DNA of 64,000 nt from Desulfogranum mediterraneum DSM 13871. GTDB taxonomy: Bacteria > Desulfobacterota > Desulfobulbia > Desulfobulbales > Desulfobulbaceae. Position 1 is the stretch's first letter. Every line of letters begins with the position of its first letter. Positions 1 to 8,772 of this stretch are shown in pieces. The notes under the pieces were generated by a model. The model had not been told where the DNA came from. It did no database searches and worked only from the letters and a program-made list of their open reading frames with translations. Location of the stretch: NCBI RefSeq assembly GCF_000429965.1, contig NZ_AUCW01000012.1:62001-126000 (forward strand), in the 5' to 3' direction. The position numbers and the translations under genes are program-made.

Positions 1-271
1 CCACCCGTTCGGTCAGTTCCACCTTCAACTGGTGTTGGGTAATCCGCAATTGCCTCAACTCATCTAAGATGTAGCGCTCGATAAAGGGTTTGAACAGGGG
101 TTTGCTCAATTCCGGCTCCTGCACGATCTCGGCTGCTTCTGGTTCAGAAGGTTCCACAGAGCTCCCCTGGCTGGGGAGCGGGGCAGCCGCCCAGGCAGGG
201 GCAGCAAGACTGATGGCAGCAAGAAAAGCCAGGGTAACGGCGGTCGAGGAGACTATGCTTCTGATCGTCAT
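1..271 (-). CDS. Secreted protein of unknown function, C-terminus cut off by the window edge
   Basis: An open frame of 90 codons runs off the left edge. The N-terminus is a clear Sec signal peptide: MTIRS, then a hydrophobic stretch ending in an AxA-type site near residue 29. It is followed by a Pro/Glu-rich linker and a charged, probably helical segment (around 'FKPFIERYILDELRQLR'). The upstream ribosome site is weak (AACAGG). The visible part matches no family I can name; a periplasmic or membrane-anchored protein is the most that can be said. Its promoter would lie in the 272-757 gap. Confidence 0.6.
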   Translation of the reverse strand, partial: MTIRSIVSSTAVTLAFLAAISLAAPAWAAAPLPSQGSSVEPSEPEAAEIVQEPELSKPLFKPFIERYILDELRQLRITQHQLKVELTERV

Positions 272-757
272 GGGAGGAAACCTGTTCAACATGGTTGGCT
301 GGGGACTGGAACGAGGCGAGGGATAGCTGCAATCACGGCTGCTCATCTTCGCCAGCTCTGTTTACGGGGCCATCCTTACCACCATGGCCGGAGATTTTCG
401 ACCAGAAAAAGCAACAGAAAAATCACCACAAGCGGTTTTTATTCTCCGCCGCTGCGCCAGGCTGCGGAGGCGACCATGCCGGACTCCGAATCCTGGCCGC
501 TCGCCGGCTGATCTGCTCCGGCGCGTCCTCTGCCCAAAAACCCTGCCCGTGGTCTGGTTCCTGATCCCAAACAGGGCACAAGCCATCATTTTTCCCCTGT
601 TTATCCACATTTCTTTGACATTTCCCTGGTACTCAGACCGAAAGAGAAGCCGTCAGGGAGCACCAGAACGCCATGCGTGATCGGCACGATGAGGGCCGAG
701 AACTCAAGCAGAAGCTTAGCCGGCTTAACCATAGGTACAAACAAGGAAGAACAAACC
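272..757. other. Intergenic stretch between divergent genes
   Basis: About 490 bp without a convincing gene; the short frames here lack ribosome sites and family features. A TTGACA hexamer at 615-620 could be a -35 box for the rightward small gene at 758, but no good -10 lies 16-18 bp downstream. No repeat or strong hairpin was seen. Confidence 0.4.
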
Positions 758-1006
758 ATGCAACTCGACTCTGAACGGCTCCAGGAGCAGCAACGATCAC
801 GCAGGTCCCCCTGGTTCGCCGGGCTGACCATGGCGGTTTCCCTGCTGATCATCATGATCTTCATCCTCAGCACCGCCACAGACGGCGCTGCCTCTTGCTG
901 CGGCGCCATCTCCCGAACAGGGGGCATGGCAACAGCAGCCCTCTGCACTCCAGCGCCCAGAGAGAGCAACCCGGCCAACCAGCTGGAGAGGAGCAGTACC
1001 CGATGA
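758..1006 (+). CDS. Small single-pass membrane protein, hypothetical
   Basis: The 82-residue frame starts at the ATG that has an AAGGAAGA ribosome site 8 bp upstream; an earlier in-frame ATG at 677 has none. The protein has a basic N-terminus, one hydrophobic segment (about residues 23-43) and then a Cys-containing tail (Cys-Cys pair and a later Cys). Its TGA overlaps the ATG of the next frame (ATGA), suggesting translational coupling. No family recognised. It faces the convergent trkH gene. Confidence 0.5.
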   Translation: MQLDSERLQEQQRSRRSPWFAGLTMAVSLLIIMIFILSTATDGAASCCGAISRTGGMATAALCTPAPRESNPANQLERSSTR

Positions 1007-1437
1007 AACCATATCCCGGTGACCGGCAGGGACCCCATTCATATATGCGGGCCCCTCACCTTCCCCGCACCCCAGCCTGGCTGCCGGCGCCATTGGCAAG
1101 CACGGCCCCTCCTCCGCTTAAACAAGAGCGGACTGTACCAGCGGCAAGGCTCACCGTCCCCTGTCAGCGCTGCGGCAAAAAGCTGGCTCTGGAGAAGGTC
1201 GCAATCCTGCCGGGAAAGAACCTCTGCCGCTGCCACCTGATGGCGGAAAAGGTCGAACAGTTCTGCCGCAAGCTGCGCCTACGGCTATCACGATCCCGCA
1301 CCAGGCTCACTCCTTCCAGAAGCTGTTGTTCTCCCCTGCCTGACGACGCACTCCATTTTCCCACTGCCAGAAGTCGGGATGGAGCAGGACCAGGAGGGGA
1401 ATCAGCTCCAGCCGACCGCCGATCATGTTGGCGATGA
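1003..1437 (+). CDS. Hypothetical protein with a Cys-rich motif, overlapping trkH
   Basis: This 144-residue frame begins in an ATGA overlap with the previous small gene. A central region reads CQRCGKK...LCRCH...EQFC, which resembles a small zinc-ribbon or metal-binding module. Its last ~130 bp run antisense into the 3' end of trkH, so the true end may be a shifted frame, or the gene may be a remnant. The Pro-rich N-terminus has no recognisable domain. Uncertain as a real gene; the coupling to the upstream frame and the Cys spacing are the only support. Confidence 0.3.
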   Translation: MKPYPGDRQGPHSYMRAPHLPRTPAWLPAPLASTAPPPLKQERTVPAARLTVPCQRCGKKLALEKVAILPGKNLCRCHLMAEKVEQFCRKLRLRLSRSRTRLTPSRSCCSPLPDDALHFPTARSRDGAGPGGESAPADRRSCWR

Positions 1438-2806
1438 AGATCAGCTTGGTCAGCCAGGCCAAGTCAGCGAAACTGCCCATGGGACCGATGGCGCCAAAGC
1501 CGGGGCCGATGTTGCCGATGGTGGCGGCCGTGCCCACCAGGCCGACCTGGGCGTCCTGTTCGATGATGGTCACCAGCAGGGCCGAGATGATCATCAGGGC
1601 CAGATAGCAGAGCAGAAAGCCGAGCATCTGGCGCTGGGTCTCCTCGTTAACGGCCCGGCCTTCGATCCTGAGGGGCAGGATGGCCTTGGGGTGGATGATC
1701 TGGACGATCTCCCGTTTCAAGAAACGAAAGAGGAAACCGATCCGGACCACCTTGATCCCGCCGCCGGCAGACCCGGCGCAGCCGCCGATCAGCATGGTGG
1801 AAAAGAGGATCACCTTGGCCGGCACGGCCCAGAGGGCAAAGTCTGCCGAGGAAAAGCCGGTGGTGGTCACCAGGGAGATGATCTGAAAGAGGCTGTCGCG
1901 GATGCCGGCCACCAGCCGGCTGTTGCCCTGCCAGAGCATCAGGGCCAGCACGGCGGAGAGGCCGAGGATGATCTTCAGGTAGAGGCGAAACTCCCCACTG
2001 GACCAGAGGGCCCTGCCCTTGAGTTTGACCATCAGCTGGTACTGGAGGGCAAAGTTGCTGCCGGCCAGGAACATGAACAGGGTGATGATCCAGACCACGG
2101 TGCTGTTCTCATAGCCCATGATGGAGAGCGGGTGGGGGGAAAAACCGCCGGCAGCCATGGTGGCCAGGCCGTTGCAGACCGCATCAAAGGGCGCCATCCC
2201 GGCCAGGATGAGGCAAGCGATCTCCACCAGGGTCAGGGCCACATAGACCAACCAGAGGGCCTTGGCAGTATGGGTGATCCTGGGGGTGATCTTCTCTTCC
2301 GTGGGCCCGGGCGCCTCGGCAAAGAAGATCTGGCGGCCGGCCACGGCAAACTGGGGCAGGATGGCCACAAAGAGCACGATGATCCCCATGCCGCCCAGCC
2401 ACTGACTCAGGCTTCGCCAGAAGAAGAAGGACCCGGGATAGGCCGAAAAATCCCGGAGGATGGTGGCCCCGGTGGTGGTCACCCCGGAGACCGACTCAAA
2501 GTAGGCATCCAGGGGATGGAGGCCGTAAAAGAGGTAGGGCAGCGCCCCAAAGAGGGCCACCAAGACCCAGGTAAGGGTGACGATGAAGAGTCCCTCCTTC
2601 TTCCTGAGCTGTTCAAAGCGACGGGCAGCCCGGCCGTAATACTGGAGCAGGAGGCCGCAGGCCACCGCAGAGCAACCAGCCAGCCCAAAGGGGAGCAGGG
2701 AAAAGTAATCCTGCTCGATCAGGGCCACGGCCATGGGCGTGAGCAGGATGATGCCAAAGAAGGAGAGGATCAGCCCCACCGCACTGGCAATCAGGGGCAG
2801 GTTCAT
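1307..2806 (-). CDS. trkH: Trk-type potassium uptake protein TrkH
   Basis: A 499-residue membrane protein of the TrkH/KtrB/HKT superfamily, the K+-translocating pore of the Trk system. It shows four repeated membrane-P-loop-membrane units with typical filter-region sequence (such as 'SGVTTTGATI' near residue 130 and 'LVTTTGFSS' later), the 'SQWLGGMGI' segment after the first pore loop, and a glycine-rich 'IGGCAGSAGGGIK' segment. The length is normal for TrkH (about 480-500). Its ATG overlaps the trkA stop by 4 bp (ATGA type), so TrkA and TrkH are translated together; TrkA gates this pore in response to nucleotides. Confidence 0.95.
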   Translation of the reverse strand: MNLPLIASAVGLILSFFGIILLTPMAVALIEQDYFSLLPFGLAGCSAVACGLLLQYYGRAARRFEQLRKKEGLFIVTLTWVLVALFGALPYLFYGLHPLDAYFESVSGVTTTGATILRDFSAYPGSFFFWRSLSQWLGGMGIIVLFVAILPQFAVAGRQIFFAEAPGPTEEKITPRITHTAKALWLVYVALTLVEIACLILAGMAPFDAVCNGLATMAAGGFSPHPLSIMGYENSTVVWIITLFMFLAGSNFALQYQLMVKLKGRALWSSGEFRLYLKIILGLSAVLALMLWQGNSRLVAGIRDSLFQIISLVTTTGFSSADFALWAVPAKVILFSTMLIGGCAGSAGGGIKVVRIGFLFRFLKREIVQIIHPKAILPLRIEGRAVNEETQRQMLGFLLCYLALMIISALLVTIIEQDAQVGLVGTAATIGNIGPGFGAIGPMGSFADLAWLTKLIFIANMIGGRLELIPLLVLLHPDFWQWENGVRRQAGENNSFWKE

Positions 2807-4140
2807 GGGATCAGCAGTTTCTTGATGGTTGCGGCATCTTCGGCCATGGTGAAGATGATCAGACGATCACCGCCCCTGATCCGGCTGGAGCCGTGGGGCA
2901 CCACCACCCTGCTGCCCCGCTTGATCACCGCGATCACCGCCTTGACCGGAAAGGCCAGCTCACTGATGGGGGTCGGGCTGAACTCCTGGGGCAGGGTGAG
3001 GCGGAGAATCTCGCCCTTGCCGCCCTCAACCAGGCCCAGCAGGTCCACGTCTTCGCTCTGCAGCCGGTCGAGCAGGACCTTGAAGGCCGACTCCATGGGT
3101 GAGACCACCACATCGATGCCCACCCGCTCAAAGAGCTCGAAGTTCTTGCGGTTACTCACCCGGGCGATCACCTTTTCCGAGCCCAGCTGCTTGGCCAGGA
3201 GCGAACAGAGCAGGTTTTTCTCGTCATTGTTGGTCACGCAGACCGTGACATTGGCCCGGCCAAAGGCCTCCTCCTCCAGCAGGCTGATGTCGGTACCGTC
3301 ACCGTTGAGGATCAGGGTCCTGGGCAGCTTCTCGGCAATATCGCTGCAGCGGTCGCTCTCCAGCTCGATCAGCTTGACCCGGATATCGGTCTGCTCCAGC
3401 TCTTTGGCCAGCATATAGCCGACGTTGCCGCCGCCGATGATGGCCACATTCTTGACCGGCAGCTTGTCCTTGAAGATCCGGGCCGCCAGGGTATCGATCC
3501 CCTGGGCCGTGCCCATGAAGGTGACCCGGTCACCGGCCTCGATCACCATGGAGCCGTCCGGGATGAGCAGCTCATGGTCACGGTTGACGCAGACCATCAG
3601 CACGTTCTCGGGAAAGCCGCACTCCTGAACACGCCTGCCGCAGATGCTGCCCGCCTCCTTGATCCGGTATTCAAAGAGCTTGACCTTGCCCCCGGCAAAG
3701 TACTCCACATCGATGGCCTCTGGCACCATGATCACCCGAAAGATATCCATGGTTGCCAGCTGCTCGGGCCAGATCAGGGTATCGATACCATAGATCTCCT
3801 TGTTGTTGCCGGCGATCTCGGCGTTGAGGCTCTTGAACAAGCCCTCGCTGCTGACAAAACAGATGGTCTCTCCCTGGGAGATCTTTTTCACGGTCCAGCA
3901 GGCGACGATGTTGGCCTCATCGTTCTCCGAGCAGGAGATGATCAGGTCCGCCTTTTCCGTGGCCGCCTGCTCCAGGGTCTCGATATCCACGGCACTGCCC
4001 TGGATAAATTGCAGATCCAGGAGGTTAAAGGCCTCGGGTATCCGCTCCACCCGGTCCACCACCGTGACGTTATGCTCCTGACAGAGGTGGCTGGCCACCA
4101 TGTAGCCCGCATCCGTGGCTCCGAAAATCAGTATATTCAT
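2803..4140 (-). CDS. trkA: Trk system potassium uptake regulator TrkA
   Basis: A 445-residue cytoplasmic gating subunit made of two RCK units in tandem. Rossmann motifs occur at the N-terminus (MNILIFGATDAGY) and again near residue 220 (NVAIIGGGNVGYMLAKEL), each followed by a TrkA-C domain. I chose the internal ATG that begins the first Rossmann strand; the ORF extends 10 codons further upstream, into a copy of the dispersed repeat (4171-4235), with no better ribosome site. It lies directly upstream of trkH with overlapping stop and start. NAD(H)/ATP binding regulating K+ uptake is family knowledge. Confidence 0.95.
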   Translation of the reverse strand: MNILIFGATDAGYMVASHLCQEHNVTVVDRVERIPEAFNLLDLQFIQGSAVDIETLEQAATEKADLIISCSENDEANIVACWTVKKISQGETICFVSSEGLFKSLNAEIAGNNKEIYGIDTLIWPEQLATMDIFRVIMVPEAIDVEYFAGGKVKLFEYRIKEAGSICGRRVQECGFPENVLMVCVNRDHELLIPDGSMVIEAGDRVTFMGTAQGIDTLAARIFKDKLPVKNVAIIGGGNVGYMLAKELEQTDIRVKLIELESDRCSDIAEKLPRTLILNGDGTDISLLEEEAFGRANVTVCVTNNDEKNLLCSLLAKQLGSEKVIARVSNRKNFELFERVGIDVVVSPMESAFKVLLDRLQSEDVDLLGLVEGGKGEILRLTLPQEFSPTPISELAFPVKAVIAVIKRGSRVVVPHGSSRIRGGDRLIIFTMAEDAATIKKLLIP

Positions 4141-4170
4141 GCCCGTCCCATTGGCGATTGGCAGCTGCAC

Positions 4171-4235
4171 TATGCCTACGGTAAAATTTATCGCACGCCT
4201 TGACCTTGATCGAAAAATCTAATTTTTCAAGGTAC
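4171..4235 (-). repeat. Half copy of the 140-bp dispersed repeat
   Basis: In reverse orientation this matches the left half of the full copy at 54444-54583: the segments 'TATGCCTACGGTAAAAT', 'ACCTTGATCGAAAAA' and the terminal 'TTTTTCAAGGT' are shared. It sits immediately upstream of trkA, so it may carry trkA promoter or leader sequence. The right half is missing. Confidence 0.75.
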
Positions 4236-4252
4236 CCACAAGGTACCCTTAA

Positions 4253-4392
4253 GGCCACCTTGAACAACTGCTTTTTCTTCCAATCTCGGCCTTGCACTCA
4301 AAATTTTATCCCCGGAATACCCGTTATATGCCTGCGATACCATTTTTCGCAGGTCTTGATCTTGCTCGAACATCCTCATTTTGCAAGCTACC
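4253..4392 (-). repeat. Full, diverged copy of the 140-bp dispersed repeat
   Basis: It starts with the terminal motif GGCCACCTTGAA and ends with an imperfect complement, GCAAGCTACC. Internally it shares 'TTCTTCCAATCT', 'TTATCCCCGGAATA' and 'ATATGCCTGCG' with the reverse complement of the 54444 copy. The length of 140 bp equals that of the two other full copies. It is adjacent to a half copy in the same orientation, so this is a tandem insertion or a partly duplicated element. 4393-4766 downstream holds nothing else recognisable. Confidence 0.8.
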
Positions 4393-4766
4393 CTTAATAC
4401 GCCGATCCGCTAAAGACAACCCGAATCTGGACGCACTGCTCCTCCCACCCCAGCTCCCGGGCAAACCGCCAGAGGGAGACCGCTCTTCCCAGGGGATCCC
4501 CTTCCCCTTTTCAGAAACAGGACTATTGTATTGAATAGGTATTGCCCAGCTATTGCCCAGGGTCAGGCGTGGCTGATTATCCATACAGGCTTAACGCGCT
4601 CGCGCAGAAGACACGTTCCTGATCCGCCAAAGCAACAGGATCGGAGCAATCTTCCGATACTCTTTAAAAAACAGCAACCAGGACCAGCGTAACAACAGAG
4701 GGCGACCACATACGCCACCGGCAGCCATGGGATGTGTGCCGCCAGGCAGCAGGAGAACGACAGGCC

Positions 4767-5129
4767 ATGATTACGATCACTGAAAAAGCACGCAACATGC
4801 TGAGGCAACACGGAGCCGGCAACGATAACTTCCTGCGAATACGCGTCAAGAGCGGCGGCTGTGCTGGCATGACCTATGATGCGGAAATCGATGACCGGAA
4901 AGCTGATGACGAAAAGGTCGTGCAGTGTGAACATGGGATCCGGATCATCTCCAACCAAGAGAGCCTCCAATTCCTCGAAGGACTCTCCATCGACTACTCA
5001 GACGACCTGATCTCTGCAGGTTTCAGGTTCAACAACAGCAGTAATGACTCCTCCTGCGGATGCGGCGCAAGTTTTGCTCTGGCAGGATTCCCGACCCTGC
5101 AGACTGGAGGTGAATGCCATGGCTCGTAA
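4767..5129 (+). CDS. A-type iron-sulfur carrier / HesB-IscA family protein
   Basis: A 120-residue protein with the HesB/IscA fold pattern: an N-terminal 'ITITEKARNML' helix, the first Cys in 'VKSGGCAGM', and the paired Cys of 'SSCGCGASF' about 64 residues later. That is the usual three-Cys arrangement of A-type Fe-S scaffolds or carriers. I start at the ATG with AGGAGAA about 10 bp upstream, not at the earlier frame start at 4734. The ~20-residue tail after the CGC motif is unusual. The stop overlaps the next small gene by 11 bp, suggesting an operon. No isc/suf partners are nearby, so the client is unknown. Confidence 0.85.
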   Translation: MITITEKARNMLRQHGAGNDNFLRIRVKSGGCAGMTYDAEIDDRKADDEKVVQCEHGIRIISNQESLQFLEGLSIDYSDDLISAGFRFNNSSNDSSCGCGASFALAGFPTLQTGGECHGS

Positions 5130-5391
5130 TCCGATTCCCTTGCTGGGCGGCAAGTCGGTCCACTGCATCAACGAACAGCAGATGGCAGAGGCCTGGCGTC
5201 TTGCCGAAGAAGATCCCAACTCCTCCCCTAAAATCCAGGCCAGTCTTAAGGAGTTGGAGGCCGGGCTGTCGAGAAACGAACTGGCAGCCCTGGCCTTTGT
5301 GCTCATCCAAAGGCTGAAAAGCTCCTCTCCCTTCAGAGCTGCAGCAAGGCAGGCTCGACCTCCTCACCCCGCCGGCAGTAAAGCCCAGTAG
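5119..5391 (+). CDS. Small hypothetical protein coupled to the A-type Fe-S gene
   Basis: This 90-residue frame begins inside the end of the HesB/IscA-like gene (11-bp overlap) with a GGAGG ribosome site 8 bp upstream, so it is probably translated from the same message. It is mostly alpha-helical by composition, with one Cys (in 'KSVHCINEQQ') and a Pro/Arg-rich tail. No family recognised. A function linked to Fe-S handling is suggested only by position. Confidence 0.5.
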   Translation: MARNPIPLLGGKSVHCINEQQMAEAWRLAEEDPNSSPKIQASLKELEAGLSRNELAALAFVLIQRLKSSSPFRAAARQARPPHPAGSKAQ

Positions 5392-5665
5392 AGTGCAGTA
5401 AAGCTCGGCAGAGCGAAAAGCGATGGCCAGGGCCACGATCACGGCCATTGCTCTTACGCTCTCAATCGCCCATCCCCCATCGCCTTCTGTCCAGGGTCCA
5501 TCGTTCCTCCGGGTCCAGCCACGAGCCCCCCTGTCTCCCGAACGGTTTCCTAGTCTTTCCCTTATGTTTCCCTTATCCCCTGATAACAGAGCCCTAAAAC
5601 GAGCAGGGTATTGATTGTAGCCACTGACTTTCAGCCAAGAAAACTGTTACTCAAAGGAGAGTATA

Positions 5666-7177
5666 ATGCGCAAGACATTGTCCGTGCTGGCCCTGGCCAC
5701 TGGTAGCTGTTGTATCCTGGCCGCCTCTGCTGCTGCCGCAGATAACCGGCTGCTTTCTCTGAACGACCCCATGGCAGCCTTTCTGGAAACCAGGGCCTAC
5801 GCCAAAAAAATGGGCGCCTCTGCGGAGTTTCGCAAGATGGAGGGTGTGGCCTACGACAAGAAGAACAACAAGATCTACATCGCCATGAGTTCCATCGACA
5901 AGACCATGAGTGATGATAAGGGTGATATCACCCTTGCTGCCAATAAGTGCGGGATCGTCTACGAGGCCCAGCTCGACGACAACTACAACATCAGCAGCCT
6001 CAAGCCGGCGGTTGTGGGCGGCCCCTACGACAAGAGCGTCGGCTCCAAGGTCAGCTCCGGCTTCAGGGACCGCTGCGCTGTCAACAACATTGCCAACCCG
6101 GATGGCCTGTTTGCAGATCGACACGGCAACCTCTGGATCTCTGAAGATACCAAGAACCATACCAACAATGCCCTCTGGCGCTGGAACGGCAGGAAGCTCG
6201 AACGCTTTGCCACGGTACCCACCGGCGCGGAGATCACCGGCATCATCGTCACCAACAGCGACGATGTGCTGTTTAACGTCCAGCATCCTTCCGCCATGTC
6301 CAGGTTCCCCTATAACCGCGGCACAGTGGGTATTGTCAACGGTTTCAAGGCAGGCGAGGCCTTCAAGGCCGTGGCGGTTCCCAGCGGAGACCAGGTCTTT
6401 GATCTCCAGCTTGCCAGCGGCAGCTACCAGGTCCTTGAGCGGGTGGGCGAAGGGATTCCCAACGAGGTCGCCGGAGGTCGCTTCGGCCAGGTCAATCGCC
6501 TTGACGGCAGCCTCAAAGAGATCTGCAACCACCCCGACGGCAACATGTTTGTGCCCATCTCCGCCTCAGGGGATGAGGCCTATCTCTTTACCAACTACGA
6601 ATGCCGCCCCGGGGCCATTGCCAAGGTCTACATGAAGCGTAACGGCAAGAGCTGGGAGATCCTTGACGGCGAAAACCTGAGCTTTGCAGGGGTCCAGGGT
6701 ACCTGGAACAACTGTAACGCCAGCGTCACCCCCTGGAACACCGGGCTGAGCTCGGAAGAGTATGAGCCGGTGGCGGCAAAATCGGGCTGGCAGAAAAACG
6801 TCGCTGCCATGAGCGACTACCTGGGCGCGCAGGCCAATCCCTATGACTACGGCTACCCCCTTGAACTGATCCCCGATCCCAAGGGAGATTCGCCGATGAC
6901 CACCGTGGTCAAACATTATGCCATGGGTCGACTCAGTTATGAGATGAGCGCCGTGATGAATGACGGCAAAACCGTCTACAGCGGCGACGACGGCACCGGG
7001 GTGGTGCTGGCCAAGTTTGTTGCCGACAAGGCCGGAGACCTGAGCGCCGGTACCCTCTACGCGGCAAAGGTCAGCCAGCAAGCCGATGACAGCTTTGCCC
7101 TTAAATGGATCGAGCTCGGCCGCAGCAACAGCGGCGACATCTACGACGCGATCCGCTCCGTTCCCCTCGAGAGGTAA
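5666..7177 (+). CDS. Secreted PhoX-like phosphatase (DUF839 family)
   Basis: A 503-residue exported protein with a cleavable Sec-type signal (AxA near residue 24). The body matches the PhoX/DUF839 beta-propeller pattern: 'KMEGVAYDKKNNKIYIAMS', 'CGIVYEAQLD', 'NPDGLFADRHGNLWISEDT', 'LFNVQHPSA' and the late 'VYSGDDGTG'. PhoX enzymes are Ca/Fe-dependent phosphomonoesterases. The N-terminus here lacks an RR Tat motif, unlike classical PhoX, so activity is inferred from family only. The start is fixed by AAAGGAG 7 bp upstream of the ATG. It is monocistronic and I saw no clear Pho box in 5392-5665. Confidence 0.85.
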   Translation: MRKTLSVLALATGSCCILAASAAAADNRLLSLNDPMAAFLETRAYAKKMGASAEFRKMEGVAYDKKNNKIYIAMSSIDKTMSDDKGDITLAANKCGIVYEAQLDDNYNISSLKPAVVGGPYDKSVGSKVSSGFRDRCAVNNIANPDGLFADRHGNLWISEDTKNHTNNALWRWNGRKLERFATVPTGAEITGIIVTNSDDVLFNVQHPSAMSRFPYNRGTVGIVNGFKAGEAFKAVAVPSGDQVFDLQLASGSYQVLERVGEGIPNEVAGGRFGQVNRLDGSLKEICNHPDGNMFVPISASGDEAYLFTNYECRPGAIAKVYMKRNGKSWEILDGENLSFAGVQGTWNNCNASVTPWNTGLSSEEYEPVAAKSGWQKNVAAMSDYLGAQANPYDYGYPLELIPDPKGDSPMTTVVKHYAMGRLSYEMSAVMNDGKTVYSGDDGTGVVLAKFVADKAGDLSAGTLYAAKVSQQADDSFALKWIELGRSNSGDIYDAIRSVPLER

Positions 7178-7427
7178 ACTGCTCTGGTTTACCCGCTGCC
7201 AGGCCCGGGGCTCCCCCGGGTCTGGTTCTTCCCTCCTGCCTTGCCTAACGGTTAACGGTTCAAGCTCCAGCAGACCAGCCCTGGCCGGTTTGACACGCTC
7301 TCCCCTGCCTCGACCCCGAACCTGGACGCTCAATCCGGCAGGACGCTAGAAGAGGAAAAAGAGAATCAGTGAACAGTCTGCAGAGAGGGATACTTCCGGC
7401 TGAGCAGGGTACCTGATTAGACAGCTG

Positions 7428-7513
7428 TATCCTCGAAATATCAACCAGATGCCTGTGACATAAGGTGTCGTGCGTTTTGAGCTTGATCAAAAAATCTCAT
7501 GTTCCAAGCTAGC
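7428..7513 (-). repeat. Degenerate half copy of the 140-bp dispersed repeat
   Basis: It reads TATCCTCGAAATATCA, then GATGCCTG, GCTTGATCAAAAAATCTCAT and a final CCAAGCTAGCC. These match in order the reverse complement of the left half of the 54444 copy (TATCCCCGGAATATCA ... CCTTGATCGAAAAAACTCAT). It is old and eroded. It occupies the convergent gap (7178-7562) between the PhoX-like gene and the cytochrome operon; nothing else is recognisable in that gap. Confidence 0.55.
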
Positions 7514-7562
7514 CTGAAGCTGGGGTGGAGCCGTTCGCCCCTGCCCCTCCGGTGAACGCTGC

Positions 7563-8699
7563 CTACTTTCCTCCTTCGGATCCGATGGCCGACTCCCCGG
7601 CCCTGGCCAAACTCGGCTGCCCTTCACCTGCCAGCTCGAGCACAAAGCTGACCAGCTCGGCGATCTCCTTTGGAGCAAATCGTCCCCCTGCTCCCCGGTC
7701 CCAGGCCGGCATCAGGGATCCGGGCACACCTGCCTTGACCGTCGACTTGATAAAGAGGTCGGTGCGCACCAGCCATTGCCGCTCCCGGAGAGAGGGGCCG
7801 AGAGCGCCCTGGCCCCAGTCCCCATGGCAGCGGCTGCAGTGGGCCTGAAAAAGGGCCGCTCCTGCCCGGACGTCTCCGCCTATGACGGGAAAACGAGGAA
7901 GGCGCAGGGGTTTGAAGTCATCGGGATCAAGGGCCGGCGGGATCATCAACTCAGCGGCAATGGCCAGGGGTTCATCCGCCTTCTCCCAGCTGGTGATGTA
8001 GGCGACCACCGCCTTGATCTCCCTGTTCTTCAGGGGGCCGCCCAGGATCCTGCTAAAGGCCTGCATCTGGGTGGAGGTCTTGCCCTCGGTGATCAAGCGC
8101 TGTACGGTTTCCGCGGCCACCCCTCTGCCCATGCGCGCCTGTGCATAGGCCAGGTGGCAGCGGTAACAGTTGCGCGTATAGAGCCAGCCGCCCAGGGCAA
8201 CCGGATTGTTGTCGACCACACTCTGCAATGGAGGGGAAAGCAGGGCCTGGTCTGCAAGCTTGATGGCCCTGGCCTTTTTGGGAGCAGGCCTGCGGCTTCG
8301 CCGCTGCTCCTCCACAACCAGCAGCGGCGGCAGCTCAGGCAGGGCAGGTTCCCGGTCCTCTGCCTCCCACCGGAGCATGTAGCGGGCCAGGGCGGTGAGC
8401 TCCCTGCCCCCAAAGGGGCCTCTCCTGGTTCGCGACCAGGCGATCTTGCAGCCGTCCCCGCCAATGGCCTGCCTCAACTCCTGCTCTGTGTCATATTCTG
8501 CAGCCAAACGCTCCTGTTCATAGTCGGGATGACAGCGGACGCAGCTGCTCCTGTAGAGCCAGGCGCCCAGTACCACCGGCTCACGGAGTACGCCCTGATA
8601 CCCCGTTGCAGCGGCTGCCGCAGAGGCTGGAGGAGCTGACGGCCCACCAAAGAGGAGCGCAGCGGCCAGGGGCAGCAACCAGGGGGAGAATCGTTTCAC
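7563..8699 (-). CDS. Periplasmic triheme cytochrome c, last gene of the bc operon
   Basis: A 378-residue exported protein with a signal peptide ending near residue 28 (Ala-rich). It has three class-I-like heme c sites, CVRCH, CYRCH and CSRCH, at roughly residues 53, 177 and 286. Each is followed by the W-x-x-Ala-x-V helix pattern typical of small cytochrome c domains, so this is three fused mono-heme domains. It follows the diheme cytochrome c, cytochrome b and Rieske genes on the same strand, and so is probably the electron-accepting end of that quinol oxidoreductase. The 73-bp gap to the diheme gene shows no terminator. Confidence 0.88.
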   Translation of the reverse strand: MKRFSPWLLPLAAALLFGGPSAPPASAAAAATGYQGVLREPVVLGAWLYRSSCVRCHPDYEQERLAAEYDTEQELRQAIGGDGCKIAWSRTRRGPFGGRELTALARYMLRWEAEDREPALPELPPLLVVEEQRRSRRPAPKKARAIKLADQALLSPPLQSVVDNNPVALGGWLYTRNCYRCHLAYAQARMGRGVAAETVQRLITEGKTSTQMQAFSRILGGPLKNREIKAVVAYITSWEKADEPLAIAAELMIPPALDPDDFKPLRLPRFPVIGGDVRAGAALFQAHCSRCHGDWGQGALGPSLRERQWLVRTDLFIKSTVKAGVPGSLMPAWDRGAGGRFAPKEIAELVSFVLELAGEGQPSLARAGESAIGSEGGK

Positions 8700-8772
8700 C
8701 GCCCACCTCCGGCCGTCAGCCCGCCCGGGTGGTGCACAGCTGCTCCGGGACCAGGGAGGCTGGCGGGGATCA

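Noticed and set aside
1379-3418. 679-codon open frame antisense to trkH and trkA
   Set aside because: It mirrors two well-supported genes, is dominated by Gly/Asp/His/Gln-rich low-complexity sequence typical of the complement of GC-rich membrane genes, and has no ribosome site.
4563-4970. 135-codon minus-strand frame over the HesB/IscA-like gene
   Set aside because: It is antisense to a gene with the conserved three-Cys motif and proper ribosome site.
5666-7177. Tat-exported PhoX alkaline phosphatase as a firm call
   Set aside because: No twin-arginine motif in the signal and no visible Pho box; kept as PhoX-like by body motifs only.
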